A stretch of 64,000 bases of DNA from an uncultured Blautia sp. Lineage in GTDB: Bacteria > Bacillota > Clostridia > Lachnospirales > Lachnospiraceae. Below the pieces are notes generated by a model. That model made no database searches. It saw only the letters and a program-made list of their open reading frames with translations, and was not told the origin of the DNA. The stretch's first letter is position 1. Every line of letters starts with the position of its first letter. The stretch spans positions 34,065 through 98,064 of the forward strand of contig UQLX01000006.1 in assembly GCA_900541985.1 (NCBI GenBank), in the 5' to 3' direction. A program made the position numbers and the translations under genes. Of the stretch, positions 1 through 8,772 are shown one piece after another.

Positions 1-566
1 AAATCCCGGAAAAGGCTGGGTATAAGGCAGAAGAAAACATTATTGTGGGAAATGTGGCTCTTTACGGTGCTACAAGTGGAACCGCTTTTATCAACGGCGT
101 GGCCGGAGAACGGTTTGCAGTGAGAAATTCCGGAGCCTGTGCTGTAGTAGAGGGCGTAGGCGAGCACGGCTGCGAATACATGACCGGAGGCCGGGTTGTG
201 GTTCTTGGAAAGACAGGAAAAAACTTCGCCGCCGGTATGAGCGGGGGCATCGCTTATGTTCTGGATGCAGAGAATATGCTTTACCGGAACATTAATAAAG
301 CAATGATCTCTATTGAACAGGTGGAAAATAAATATGACAGACAGGAGCTGAGAAATCTGATCGAGGCACATGTGGAGGCAACAGGGTCAGAGATTGGTAA
401 AAAGATTCTGGATAATTTTGCATATTATCTTCCCCATTTTAAAAAATTGATTCCGGATGAATATAAGAGGATGCTTACTTTAAGCGCCAAGCTTGAAGAA
501 AAAGGCCTTACCGGTGAACAGGCACAAATGGAAGCTTTTTATGAAAGTATCGGAGTAAAACATTAA
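1..566 (+). CDS. gltB: Glutamate synthase large subunit, C-terminal end (partial)
   Basis: The reading frame is open from the left edge of the window, so this is the last roughly 187 residues of a much longer protein (glutamate synthase large subunits are usually about 1500 residues). The visible part matches the C-terminal beta-helix domain of the family: it has the GNVALYGAT stretch and the glycine-rich run GGRVVVLG followed by NFAAGMSGGIAYVLD. The full enzyme moves the amide nitrogen of glutamine onto 2-oxoglutarate. gltD follows after 10 bp with a strong AAGGAGG site between them, so the two are one operon. A GTG at 45 opens a frame but is internal to the gene. Confidence 0.95.
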   Translation, partial: IPEKAGYKAEENIIVGNVALYGATSGTAFINGVAGERFAVRNSGACAVVEGVGEHGCEYMTGGRVVVLGKTGKNFAAGMSGGIAYVLDAENMLYRNINKAMISIEQVENKYDRQELRNLIEAHVEATGSEIGKKILDNFAYYLPHFKKLIPDEYKRMLTLSAKLEEKGLTGEQAQMEAFYESIGVKH

Positions 567-576
567 GGAGGAAGCT

Positions 577-2061
577 ATGGGAAAACCAACAGGATTTTTG
601 GAATATAAAAGAGAAAATGCAAAGGTACTGGCTCCTAAGGTGAGAATTGCGGACTTTCATGAATTTCGTTTACCTTTAAGCCGCGAAAAACAAAGACTTC
701 AGGGAGCGCGCTGTATGGCCTGCGGCGTTCCTTTCTGCCAGTCCGGAACAATGATTGCAGGAATGACCTCCGGATGTCCTCTGCACAATCTGGTGCCTGA
801 GACGAACGATCTGGTATATACAGGAAACTGGAAACAGGCTTATTTAAGGCTGTGCAAAACACACAGCTTTCCGGAATTTACTTCCAGAGTATGTCCTGCT
901 CTCTGCGAGGCGGCCTGTACCTGCAATCTGGACGGGGAGCCGGTGGCAACCAAAGAAAATGAAAGGGCCATTATTGAAACTGCCTTTGCAGAAGGCTGGG
1001 TGAAGCCCCAGAAGCCAAATGTGCGTACCGGAAAAACAGTTGCTGTCATAGGAAGCGGACCCGCCGGCCTTGCAGCGGCTCAGGAACTGAACCGGAGAGG
1101 GCATACGGTGACAGTTTATGAAAGAAGCGACCGTCCCGGAGGACTGCTGCGGTATGGGATTCCGAATATGAAACTGGAAAAATCAGTAGTAGACCGTCGG
1201 ATCCGGCTGATGGAAGAAGAAGGTGTGGAATTTAAAGTAAAGACAGATGTGGGAAAAGATATCAAAGCGGAGGAGCTTTTGAAAATATATGACAGAGTGC
1301 TTCTTACCTGCGGCGCTTCGGCTCCCAGAGACATCAAGGTACCGGGAAGAGACGCAAAGGGGATATGGTTTGCCGTAGACTTTCTTGGAACAGTAACCAG
1401 CTCTCTTCTGGACAGTGATTTTGCTAAGGTACCATATGAGCTTGCCAGAGGAAAAAATGTGCTTGTGATCGGCGGAGGCGATACCGGAAATGACTGTGTG
1501 GGTACTGTGATCCGGCTGGGCGCAAAGTCTGTAAAACAGCTGGAAATGATGCCTGAGCCATCGGTCGAACGAGCTGAGGATAACCCATGGCCACAGTGGC
1601 CGAGAGTCCTGAAAACCGATTACGGTCAGGAAGAGGCTATTGCTGTTTTTGGCAAGGATCCAAGAGTATATCAGACAACCGTTACAGAATTTATTGCCGA
1701 CAAAAAAGGAAATATTTGTAAGGCAAAGACCGTTCGGCTGAAAAGCAAAAGAGACGAAAAAACAGGAAGGATGCTTATGGTTCCTGTAGAAGGAACAGAG
1801 GAAGTGATTCCAGCAGAGCTTGTCCTGATTGCGGCAGGATTTCTGGGAAGCCAGAAATATGTGACAGATGCTTTTCAGGTGGCGGTAAATGAGAGAACCA
1901 ATGTAGACACTGCCTTGGATGGATATGCAACCAGTGTTCCCCGTGTGTTTGCAGCCGGAGATATGCGGAGAGGACAGTCTCTTGTTGTCTGGGCAATCCG
2001 GGAAGGAAGAGAGGCGGCCAGGGCAGTAGATGAATCTCTGATGGGGTATACGAACCTCTGA
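577..2061 (+). CDS. gltD: Glutamate synthase small subunit
   Basis: This 494-residue protein passes electrons from NADPH to the large subunit for glutamate formation in the cytoplasm. The N-terminal third has the cysteine motifs that bind 4Fe-4S clusters in the family (CMACGVPFCQ near residues 46-55, CPLHNL, and VCPALCEAACTC near 105-117). An FAD-binding loop GSGPAGLAAAQ follows near residue 158 and an NADPH-binding loop GGGDTGNDC near residue 298. Length is normal for the family. The start ATG has AAGGAGG ideally placed. No clear terminator separates it from the glnA promoter, so read-through into the glnA leader is possible. Confidence 0.96.
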   Translation: MGKPTGFLEYKRENAKVLAPKVRIADFHEFRLPLSREKQRLQGARCMACGVPFCQSGTMIAGMTSGCPLHNLVPETNDLVYTGNWKQAYLRLCKTHSFPEFTSRVCPALCEAACTCNLDGEPVATKENERAIIETAFAEGWVKPQKPNVRTGKTVAVIGSGPAGLAAAQELNRRGHTVTVYERSDRPGGLLRYGIPNMKLEKSVVDRRIRLMEEEGVEFKVKTDVGKDIKAEELLKIYDRVLLTCGASAPRDIKVPGRDAKGIWFAVDFLGTVTSSLLDSDFAKVPYELARGKNVLVIGGGDTGNDCVGTVIRLGAKSVKQLEMMPEPSVERAEDNPWPQWPRVLKTDYGQEEAIAVFGKDPRVYQTTVTEFIADKKGNICKAKTVRLKSKRDEKTGRMLMVPVEGTEEVIPAELVLIAAGFLGSQKYVTDAFQVAVNERTNVDTALDGYATSVPRVFAAGDMRRGQSLVVWAIREGREAARAVDESLMGYTNL

Positions 2062-2101
2062 TTCTGTCGAAAACTTATCGGAGATCTTCTTTAGGAATTT
2101 G

Positions 2102-2130
2102 TTGACAAAGGCAAAGCACATTGCTATAAT
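2102..2130 (+). promoter_or_regulatory. Consensus sigma-A promoter of glnA
   Basis: TTGACA at 2102-2107 and TATAAT at 2125-2130 are separated by exactly 17 bp. Both hexamers are perfect consensus. The expected transcript start near 2137 lies just upstream of the leader hairpins, so this very strong promoter is paired with an attenuator. Confidence 0.9.
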
Positions 2131-2138
2131 ACCTGCAT

Positions 2139-2188
2139 GAACAAAGGCGTTCTTTCAATGGGGATACTGTTGAAAGTGCGCCTTTTTT
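2139..2188 (+). promoter_or_regulatory. ANTAR-type attenuator in the glnA leader
   Basis: A terminator hairpin lies between promoter and gene: AAAGGCG and CTTTCAA (2143-2159) pair with TTGAAAG and CGCCTTT (2170-2185), and the T-run continues to 2188. A competing small hairpin, GAAC-AAAGGC-GTTC (2139-2152), overlaps the 5' arm of the terminator. Its hexanucleotide loop has A at position 1 and G at position 4, the signature of RNA hairpins bound by ANTAR proteins. An ANTAR protein gene lies directly after glnA. A second, upstream hexaloop hairpin, normally part of the two-hairpin ANTAR site, is not evident in the short leader. The mechanism is inferred from the layout. Confidence 0.75.
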
Positions 2189-2214
2189 AATTTAGTGATT
2201 AAGGAGAGAATGAC

Positions 2215-3510
2215 ATGGGGAATTATTCCAGAGAGGAAATATTACAGCTGGTTGAAGAAGAGGATGTGGAATTTATCCGCCTTCAGTTTACGGATATGTT
2301 TGGTGTTATTAAAAATATCGCAGTGACATCCAGGGAACTTCCCCGGGCACTGGATAACAGATGCAGGGTAGACTGGACTCTGATAACAGGTGAATGTATG
2401 GAGGATGAGGCAGAAATGTTCCTTTATCCGGATCTTGATACCTTTGCAATCCTTCCCTGGAGGCCTCAGCAGGGAAAGGTGGCCAGATTTCTGTGCGATC
2501 TTTATCGTGCAGACGGCACACCTTATCAGAACAGTTCACGATATATTCTGAAGCAGAATCTGAAAAAGGCGAAGGAAGAGGGCTACACGTTTTATGCAGA
2601 TCCGGAGTGTGAGTTCTTTTTGTTTCATACAGATGATAATGGAATTCCGACCACTGTCAGTCATGAACAGGCAGGATATCTGGATGTGAGTCCTCTGGAT
2701 CTGGGAGAAAATGCCAGAAGGGACATGGTTCTTACTCTGGAAGACATGGGAATGGAGGTGGAATCCTCCCATCATGAAAAAGCACCGGCACAGCATGAAA
2801 TTGACTTCAGATATGGGGAGGCAGGCAGGATCGCCGACTGTATCATGACTTTTAAAATGGCAGTTCGTACCGTTGCCAGACGTCATGGGCTTCATGCAAC
2901 CTTTATGCCAAAGCCCAGATCAGAGGTCAATGGATCCGGAATGCATCTGAAATTTTCTCTTGTAAAGGAAGGGAAAAATATTTTTGAGTGTCAGGAGACT
3001 CCGGGTAAGATCAGTGATGCGGCATTTTATTTTGCAGGAGGTATTCTTGCACACAGCAGAGAGATGGCTCTTATTACGAATCCGCTGGTGAATTCCTATA
3101 AGCGCCTGGTACCCGGATATGGAGCGCCTACGGAGCTTACCTGGACAGAAGCGGATCAGAGATCCCTGATCCGGATTCCGCCATTCCGGGGGCAGGAGTC
3201 CCGGGTAGAACTGAGGAGCCCTGATGCTGCGGCAAATCCTTATCTTGTGCTGGCGGTATGTCTGGCAGCAGGGATGGACGGGATCAGAAAACAGATGATC
3301 CCTCTGAGGGCAGGGGAAAAGGAACATCCGGACGGTCTTCCGGAGACTTTGAAAGAGGCAATTGATGCTTTTGAAAACAGTTCCTGGATCAGGGAAATCC
3401 TGGGAGAGGATTTCTGCAGAATTTATTTGGAGACTAAGAAAAAAGAATGGCTGAGATACACACGGCAGGTAACAGACTGGGAGGTTGAGGAATATCTGTA
3501 TCGTCTGTAA
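2215..3510 (+). CDS. glnA: Type I glutamine synthetase
   Basis: This 431-residue enzyme makes glutamine from glutamate, ammonia and ATP and works with GltBD in the GS-GOGAT cycle. Family motifs are in order: the metal-binding region HHEKAPAQHEIDF near residue 187, NGSGMHLKFSL near 240, the ATP-binding stretch KRLVPGYGAPTE near 295, and RVELRSPDAAANPYL near 330. The length fits the shorter GSI-alpha type. The ATG at 2215 has AAGGAGAG upstream. Expression is probably set by antitermination in its leader, with the product of the next gene as the likely factor. Confidence 0.95.
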   Translation: MGNYSREEILQLVEEEDVEFIRLQFTDMFGVIKNIAVTSRELPRALDNRCRVDWTLITGECMEDEAEMFLYPDLDTFAILPWRPQQGKVARFLCDLYRADGTPYQNSSRYILKQNLKKAKEEGYTFYADPECEFFLFHTDDNGIPTTVSHEQAGYLDVSPLDLGENARRDMVLTLEDMGMEVESSHHEKAPAQHEIDFRYGEAGRIADCIMTFKMAVRTVARRHGLHATFMPKPRSEVNGSGMHLKFSLVKEGKNIFECQETPGKISDAAFYFAGGILAHSREMALITNPLVNSYKRLVPGYGAPTELTWTEADQRSLIRIPPFRGQESRVELRSPDAAANPYLVLAVCLAAGMDGIRKQMIPLRAGEKEHPDGLPETLKEAIDAFENSSWIREILGEDFCRIYLETKKKEWLRYTRQVTDWEVEEYLYRL

Positions 3511-3557
3511 CAGGCAAAAAAGGAACGATGGTTTCGGAAGGATGAGGAGAGGAACAT

Positions 3558-4106
3558 ATGGACAGCATTGTGATCGCATTACCGAAAATTGAAGATGCAA
3601 AAAAGCTGCGTTCAGTTCTGGAGCGGCATGGGTTTTCGGTGGCGGCCGTCAGCTGTTCCGGTTCGGGTGTTCTCTCGCATTTATCAGAGCTGGGAAGCGG
3701 TGTATTGATATGTGGACGCCGTCTTTCCGATATGGGATATCTGGAGATTAAGGAATGTATGCCGGCAGGATTTGAAATGCTCCTGCTGGCATCTCAGGGA
3801 ATCCTATGTCAGGTGCCGGATTCTGTCCTCTGTGTGGAAATGCCTGTAAAGGCTTCTGATCTGATTAACACTGTTCATATGATGCTGACCCAGCGGGAGC
3901 GGCGCAGGAGAAAGCAAAACAAAAAAACCAAGAGCAGAAGCTGGAAAGACCAGAATTATATTTCTAACGCAAAACTTGTACTCATGCAGAGAAATCATCT
4001 CAGTGAGGAGGATGCATACCGCTATATCCAGAAATGCAGTATGGATTCAGGCACGAATATGGTAGAAACGGCCCAGATGATTCTGATGCTGTTTTTTGAG
4101 GAATAA
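3558..4106 (+). CDS. ANTAR-domain antiterminator, NitR-like
   Basis: A 182-residue protein with a response-regulator-like N-terminal half (about 1-110), a basic linker rich in R and K (112-128), and a C-terminal ANTAR helical domain (about 130-180, including NAKLVLMQRNHLSEEDAYRY). The receiver appears to be a pseudo-receiver: where the phosphoacceptor Asp normally follows a hydrophobic strand, the sequence reads GVLICGRRLSD. ANTAR domains bind paired RNA hairpins and block terminators. Clostridial glnA loci are known to carry such a gene (NitR in Clostridium saccharobutylicum). Its position 47 bp after glnA and the attenuator before glnA suggest a feedback loop. The signal it senses cannot be told from sequence. 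Confidence 0.88.
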   Translation: MDSIVIALPKIEDAKKLRSVLERHGFSVAAVSCSGSGVLSHLSELGSGVLICGRRLSDMGYLEIKECMPAGFEMLLLASQGILCQVPDSVLCVEMPVKASDLINTVHMMLTQRERRRRKQNKKTKSRSWKDQNYISNAKLVLMQRNHLSEEDAYRYIQKCSMDSGTNMVETAQMILMLFFEE

Positions 4107-4159
4107 CGAGGAGTAACATGAAAAAATAATAAGCCACAGGTATAATGGAGGATGAGGAT

Positions 4160-5491
4160 ATGGAATTTATGGACGGAAAATGGAAAAAAAGCAGTACTGA
4201 CTGGGAACAGCTTCTGAGTGATTCCCTGCTGAATCAGGAAGTGGTGGCTGAAGGAGCCGTTCACAGCATCCGAAATATGGGCGATGTGGCTTTTATCATA
4301 CTGAGAAAAAGAGAGGGACTGTTTCAGACCGTTCTGGAAAGGGACATCCCGGAGTGCTCGGTTCATCAGTTGAAAGAAGCGATGACTGTACGGGTGAGAG
4401 GAATTCTGAAAAACGAAGCGCGGGCTCCTCATGGACGTGAGCTGAGGATCACAGATGTGGAGATATTGTCTGCGCCGGCAGAACCCCTGCCCCTTGCTGT
4501 AGATAAATGGAAACTGAATACCTCGCTTGAGGCAAAGCTGAATAAGCGTCCGATTGCTTTGCGAAATATCCGGGAACGATCCAAATTCAGAATTCAGGAG
4601 GCTCTGGTGAGAGCATTCCGCGATTATCTTTATGAAAATGGTTTTACAGAGATCCATACGCCGAAACTGGGAGCCAGAGGAGCAGAAGGTGGTGCAAATG
4701 TTTTTAAATTAAGCTATTTTCATAAGCCGGCTGTTCTGGCACAGAGTCCGCAGTTTTATAAACAGATGATGGTAGGTGTATTTGACCGAGTGTTTGAAAC
4801 GGGCCCTGTATTCCGGGCAGAAAAGCACAATACCAAACGCCATCTAAATGAATATACCAGCCTGGATCTGGAGATGGGATACATAGACAGCTTTCAGGAG
4901 ATCATGTCCATGGAAACCGGTTATCTTCAATATGCCATGGCGCTTTTAAAAAACAATTATGAAAAAGAACTCTCCTTATTAAATATAGAGCTTCCGAATA
5001 CAGAGAGAATCCCGGAAGTACGGTTTGAGAAAGCAAAGGAACTGGTTTCAGAAAAACATAACAGACCTGTTCGCAATCCTTATGATCTGGAACCGGAAGA
5101 GGAAGCTCTGATCGGAAGATACTTTAAGGAAGAATATGGTTCGGATTTTGTATTTGTCACTCATTATCCATCAAAAAAGAGACCGTTTTATGCAATGGAT
5201 GATCCGGCAGATCCACGTTTTACTCTGAGCTTTGACCTTTTGTTCCGTGGTCTTGAGGTGACAACAGGAGGACAGCGTATCCATGATTACCGGCAGCTGA
5301 TCGCAAAGATTTCAGACAGAGGCATGGAAAAAGAAGGCATGGAGCAGTACCTGGATGCCTTTAAGCATGGAATGCCGCCTCATGGTGGACTGGGTATTGG
5401 TCTGGAAAGGCTTACGATGCAGCTTCTGGGTGAGGAAAATGTCAGGGAGGTCTGCCTTTTTCCAAGAGATATGAATCGTTTGGATCCCTGA
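4160..5491 (+). CDS. Archaeal-type aspartyl-tRNA synthetase (AspS2)
   Basis: A class II synthetase of 443 residues with an N-terminal OB fold (to about 120) and a C-terminal catalytic core. Motif 2 reads FRAEKHNTKRHLNEYTSLDL and motif 3 GLGIGLERLTMQL. The stretch AQSPQFYKQMM matches archaeal-type AspRS rather than AsnRS. It lies just upstream of gatCAB, which suggests a non-discriminating enzyme that charges tRNA-Asn with aspartate for amidation by GatCAB; that specificity is inference. Start choice: ATG 4160 has GGAGG eight bases upstream, while the in-frame ATG at 4145 has no ribosome site. Confidence 0.85.
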   Translation: MEFMDGKWKKSSTDWEQLLSDSLLNQEVVAEGAVHSIRNMGDVAFIILRKREGLFQTVLERDIPECSVHQLKEAMTVRVRGILKNEARAPHGRELRITDVEILSAPAEPLPLAVDKWKLNTSLEAKLNKRPIALRNIRERSKFRIQEALVRAFRDYLYENGFTEIHTPKLGARGAEGGANVFKLSYFHKPAVLAQSPQFYKQMMVGVFDRVFETGPVFRAEKHNTKRHLNEYTSLDLEMGYIDSFQEIMSMETGYLQYAMALLKNNYEKELSLLNIELPNTERIPEVRFEKAKELVSEKHNRPVRNPYDLEPEEEALIGRYFKEEYGSDFVFVTHYPSKKRPFYAMDDPADPRFTLSFDLLFRGLEVTTGGQRIHDYRQLIAKISDRGMEKEGMEQYLDAFKHGMPPHGGLGIGLERLTMQLLGEENVREVCLFPRDMNRLDP

Positions 5492-5551
5492 TCCGGATAC
5501 GGGAAAAAAGCTTTGAGTCAACAGAGAATCAGAGAGAAAAGAGGAATATCC

Positions 5552-5845
5552 ATGGCAAAGATCATAGATGATGAAACAATGGAAAATGTCTGCCTCCTTG
5601 CAAAGCTTTCTCTGGAAGGAGAAGAACGGGAGACTGCACGGGCGGAAATGCAGAAAATGCTTACCTATGTAGAAAAGCTGGATCAGCTGGATACAGAGGG
5701 GACAGAACCTTTGTCCCATATTTTTGGCAGTGAGAATGTGTTCCGTGAGGATGAGATCGTAAACGGAAACCAGAAAGATGCCATGCTGTTTCATGCACCG
5801 AGGACAAAAGACGGACAATATCATGTGCCGAAGACAATAGGATAG
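5552..5845 (+). CDS. gatC: Asp/Glu-tRNA amidotransferase subunit C
   Basis: A 97-residue protein, the usual GatC size, with the conserved pattern of a first helix (VCLLAKLSL), MLTYVEKLDQLDTEG, and a C-terminal DAMLFHAP. GatC wraps around GatA and stabilises the GatA-GatB complex. I start at ATG 5552, preceded by AGAGGA at a six-base distance; a TTG at 5513 would add 13 residues without a convincing ribosome site. It sits between the AspRS gene and gatA in one operon. Confidence 0.9.
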   Translation: MAKIIDDETMENVCLLAKLSLEGEERETARAEMQKMLTYVEKLDQLDTEGTEPLSHIFGSENVFREDEIVNGNQKDAMLFHAPRTKDGQYHVPKTIG

Positions 5846-5857
5846 GAAGTGACGTAA

Positions 5858-7330
5858 ATGGAATTAAGTCAGATGACTGCATTGGAACTGTCCCGCAATA
5901 TCCGGGAAAGAAAGATCAGCGTTTCGGACGGTGTAGAAAGTGTGTTTGCACAGATCAGAAAAAAAGAAAAAAAGATTCATGCATATCTGGATTTATTTGA
6001 AGAGGATGCATATAAAAGAGCAGAACAGGTTCAGAAAGGAATCGCGCAGGGGATATATACAGGTCCTTTGGCCGGAGTGCCGATCGCAGTAAAGGATAAT
6101 ATCTGTATCAAAGGCAAAAAGACAACCTGTGCATCCAGAATACTTGAAAATTTTATTCCCACATATCAGGCTGAGGTAATCGACCGTCTGGAACAGGCGG
6201 GAATGATTCTTATAGGAAAAACAAATATGGATGAATTTGCCATGGGAAGTACAACGGAAACTTCTGCTTTTGGTGTTACGACAAATCCGTGGAATACAGC
6301 GCATGTACCGGGAGGCTCTTCCGGGGGCTCCTGTGCTGCGGTAGCAGCCGGTGAAGCCTATATGGCACTTGGATCCGATACAGGCGGTTCCATTCGTCAG
6401 CCCAGTGCTTTTTGCGGAGTGACCGGGATCAAGCCAACCTATGGAACCGTGTCCCGTTATGGGCTGGTGGCATATGCATCATCTCTTGACCAGATTGGTC
6501 CTGTGGGAAAAAATACAGAAGACTGTGCCGCCCTTCTGCAGGTGATCGCCGGCCATGACCAAAAGGACAGTACTTCTCTTAGGAGAGAACTTCCGAAATT
6601 TGGACTGACTTCCGGAGACAACCTGAAAGGAATGAAATTTGGAGTTCCGGAGGAATATATGGCGGAAGGAATGGAAGAAGGAGTCCGTAATACTTTTTTT
6701 GTCTCCCTGAAGCTTTTGGAGGAACTGGGAGCTGACGTGGAATTTTTTTCCATGAAAACAACAGAATATGTGATACCGGCATATTATATCATTGCCAGTG
6801 CTGAGGCCAGCTCCAATCTGGAAAGGTTTGACGGCGTGAAATATGGATTTCGTGCGGCAGAGTACAAAGGACTTCATGATATGTACAGAAAAACAAGGAC
6901 GCAGGGATTTGGAAAAGAGGTAAAACGCAGGATTATGCTGGGTTCTTTTGTATTGAGCTCCGGCTATTATGATGCCTATTATCTGAAAGCATTAAAAGCA
7001 AAAGCTATAATCAAAAAAGAATTTGACCAGGCATTTGAAAAGTATGATGTGATTCTTGCCCCGGCGGCTCCCCATACTGCCCCAAAGCTGGGAGAAAGCC
7101 TGAAAGATCCTCTTGCTATGTATCTGGGAGATATTTACACAGTAGCAGTAAATCTCTGTGCGCTTCCGGCAATATCCCTTCCGGGAGGTCTGGACGGAAG
7201 GGGACTGCCTGTGGGATTCCAGATGATTGGCCCCTGCTTTGGAGAGAATACGCTGATCCGGGCGGCTTCTGCATTTGAAAACGCACGGGGAACATTTTCG
7301 TCAGCAGAAAAAGGAGGCATAAAAATATGA
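5858..7330 (+). CDS. gatA: Asp/Glu-tRNA amidotransferase subunit A
   Basis: This 490-residue amidase releases ammonia from glutamine for transamidation of Asp-tRNA-Asn or Glu-tRNA-Gln. The amidase catalytic triad is fully present: Lys79 in GVPIAVKD, Ser154 in the signature PGGSSGGSCAAVAAG, and Ser178 in GSDTGGSIRQP. Length is typical. Its last four bases overlap the start of gatB, which implies translational coupling. Confidence 0.97.
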   Translation: MELSQMTALELSRNIRERKISVSDGVESVFAQIRKKEKKIHAYLDLFEEDAYKRAEQVQKGIAQGIYTGPLAGVPIAVKDNICIKGKKTTCASRILENFIPTYQAEVIDRLEQAGMILIGKTNMDEFAMGSTTETSAFGVTTNPWNTAHVPGGSSGGSCAAVAAGEAYMALGSDTGGSIRQPSAFCGVTGIKPTYGTVSRYGLVAYASSLDQIGPVGKNTEDCAALLQVIAGHDQKDSTSLRRELPKFGLTSGDNLKGMKFGVPEEYMAEGMEEGVRNTFFVSLKLLEELGADVEFFSMKTTEYVIPAYYIIASAEASSNLERFDGVKYGFRAAEYKGLHDMYRKTRTQGFGKEVKRRIMLGSFVLSSGYYDAYYLKALKAKAIIKKEFDQAFEKYDVILAPAAPHTAPKLGESLKDPLAMYLGDIYTVAVNLCALPAISLPGGLDGRGLPVGFQMIGPCFGENTLIRAASAFENARGTFSSAEKGGIKI

Positions 7331-8769
7331 AGCAGTATGAGACTGTGATCGGACTGGAGGTTCATATAGAGCTGGCCACCAAAACCAAGATTTTCTGCGG
7401 CTGTTCTACGGAATTTGGCGGAGAACCCAATACTCATACCTGTCCGGTATGTGCCGGGATGCCTGGTGCGCTTCCTGTTCTGAACCGTCAGGTGGTGGAA
7501 TTTGCATTGAAAGCCGGAATTGCAGCAAACTGTCAGATCAATCAGCTGTGCAGATTTGACCGGAAAAATTATTTTTATCCGGACAACCCGCAGAATTATC
7601 AGATTTCACAGCTCTATCTTCCTGTGTGTCATGATGGATGGATAGAGATTGAAACTTCAGCCGGAAAGAAAAAGATCAGAATCCATGAGATGCATATGGA
7701 GGAAGATGCCGGTAAATTGATTCATGATGAATGGGAAGATTGTTCTCTGGTGGATTATAACCGAAGCGGAGTTCCTCTGATCGAGATTGTTTCCGAGCCG
7801 GATATGAGAAGCGCTGAGGAGGTTATTTCATATCTGGATAAGCTTCGCTGCATGATGCAGTATCTTGGAGTATCGGACTGTAAGCTTCAGGAGGGCTCGA
7901 TGCGTGCAGATGTCAATCTTTCTGTCTGCGAGGCTGGAAGTGGTGTCTGGGGAACCAGAACAGAGATGAAGAACCTGAATTCTTTCAAAGCAATCACTAG
8001 AGCGATTGAAGCTGAACGGGAAAGACAGATTGAGCTTCTTGAAATGGGAAAGCCGGTGATTCAGGAGACAAGGCGGTGGGACGATAATAAAGAAAGTTCC
8101 CGTGCCATGAGGTCCAAGGAAGACGCCAGGGATTACCGGTATTTTCCGGATCCGGATCTGCCTCCGGTCCATATTTCAGATGAATGGATTCAGAGAATCC
8201 GTAATACGCAGCCGGAGCTGCGCGAAGAAAAGCAGCAAAGGTATCAGGATGAGCTGGGACTTTCCGATTATGATGCCAGAGTTTTGACGGAATCGGCACA
8301 TCTGGCTGCCCTTTTTGAAAAAACAGCAGAGCTCAGTCAGAATCCCAAAAAGACAGCAGCATGGTTCATGGGGGAAGTCCTTCGCCTGATAAAAGAATAC
8401 GGGACAGAACCGGAAAAAGTTTGTTTTTCACCGAAGCATCTTGCCCGGTTGATTTGTATGGTAGAAGAGAAGAAGGTCAGCCCTGCCAATGCAAAAAAGG
8501 TATTCGAGCATATTTTTGATGAAGATACAGATCCGGAAGCTTTTGTCCGGGAGCATGGTCTGGGAATCGTGCAGGATGCGGATCTTTTGCAGCGAGTGCT
8601 TCAGAAGGTCCTTGCAGAGAATCCGGATCCCCTTTCAGAACTTCTGGGAGGCAAGGAAAAAGTATTCGGTTTTTTTGTAGGTCAGATGATGAGAGAATTG
8701 AAGGGAACAGCAAGTCCTGAGGCGGTAAGGGAAGCCCTGATGGAAGAAATAAAAAAGAACAGGAGATAG
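7327..8769 (+). CDS. gatB: Asp/Glu-tRNA amidotransferase subunit B
   Basis: A 480-residue subunit that phosphorylates the mischarged aminoacyl-tRNA and transfers ammonia to it. It opens with the family signature GLEVHIEL and has the zinc-site cysteines in FCGCSTEF and HTCPVCAGMPG. The C-terminal part holds the helical and YqeY-like tRNA-binding domains. The start overlaps gatA by four bases (ATGA). dapL begins three bases after the stop, so the operon continues. Confidence 0.97.
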   Translation: MKQYETVIGLEVHIELATKTKIFCGCSTEFGGEPNTHTCPVCAGMPGALPVLNRQVVEFALKAGIAANCQINQLCRFDRKNYFYPDNPQNYQISQLYLPVCHDGWIEIETSAGKKKIRIHEMHMEEDAGKLIHDEWEDCSLVDYNRSGVPLIEIVSEPDMRSAEEVISYLDKLRCMMQYLGVSDCKLQEGSMRADVNLSVCEAGSGVWGTRTEMKNLNSFKAITRAIEAERERQIELLEMGKPVIQETRRWDDNKESSRAMRSKEDARDYRYFPDPDLPPVHISDEWIQRIRNTQPELREEKQQRYQDELGLSDYDARVLTESAHLAALFEKTAELSQNPKKTAAWFMGEVLRLIKEYGTEPEKVCFSPKHLARLICMVEEKKVSPANAKKVFEHIFDEDTDPEAFVREHGLGIVQDADLLQRVLQKVLAENPDPLSELLGGKEKVFGFFVGQMMRELKGTASPEAVREALMEEIKKNRR

Positions 8770-8772
8770 AAT

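Noticed and set aside
45..566. GTG 45 as the start of a separate small glutamate synthase domain protein
   Set aside because: The frame is open to the window edge with conserved gltB sequence before the GTG, so the gene simply begins outside the window.
1183..2121. A 312-codon minus-strand frame opposite gltD
   Set aside because: Fully antisense to a certain gene, with low-complexity Ser/His/Cys-rich translation and no known motif.
2111..2124. GCAA-AGCACA-TTGC hairpin as the upstream ANTAR hairpin
   Set aside because: It lies within the promoter spacer, so it would not be transcribed from that promoter, and its loop has A rather than G at position 4.
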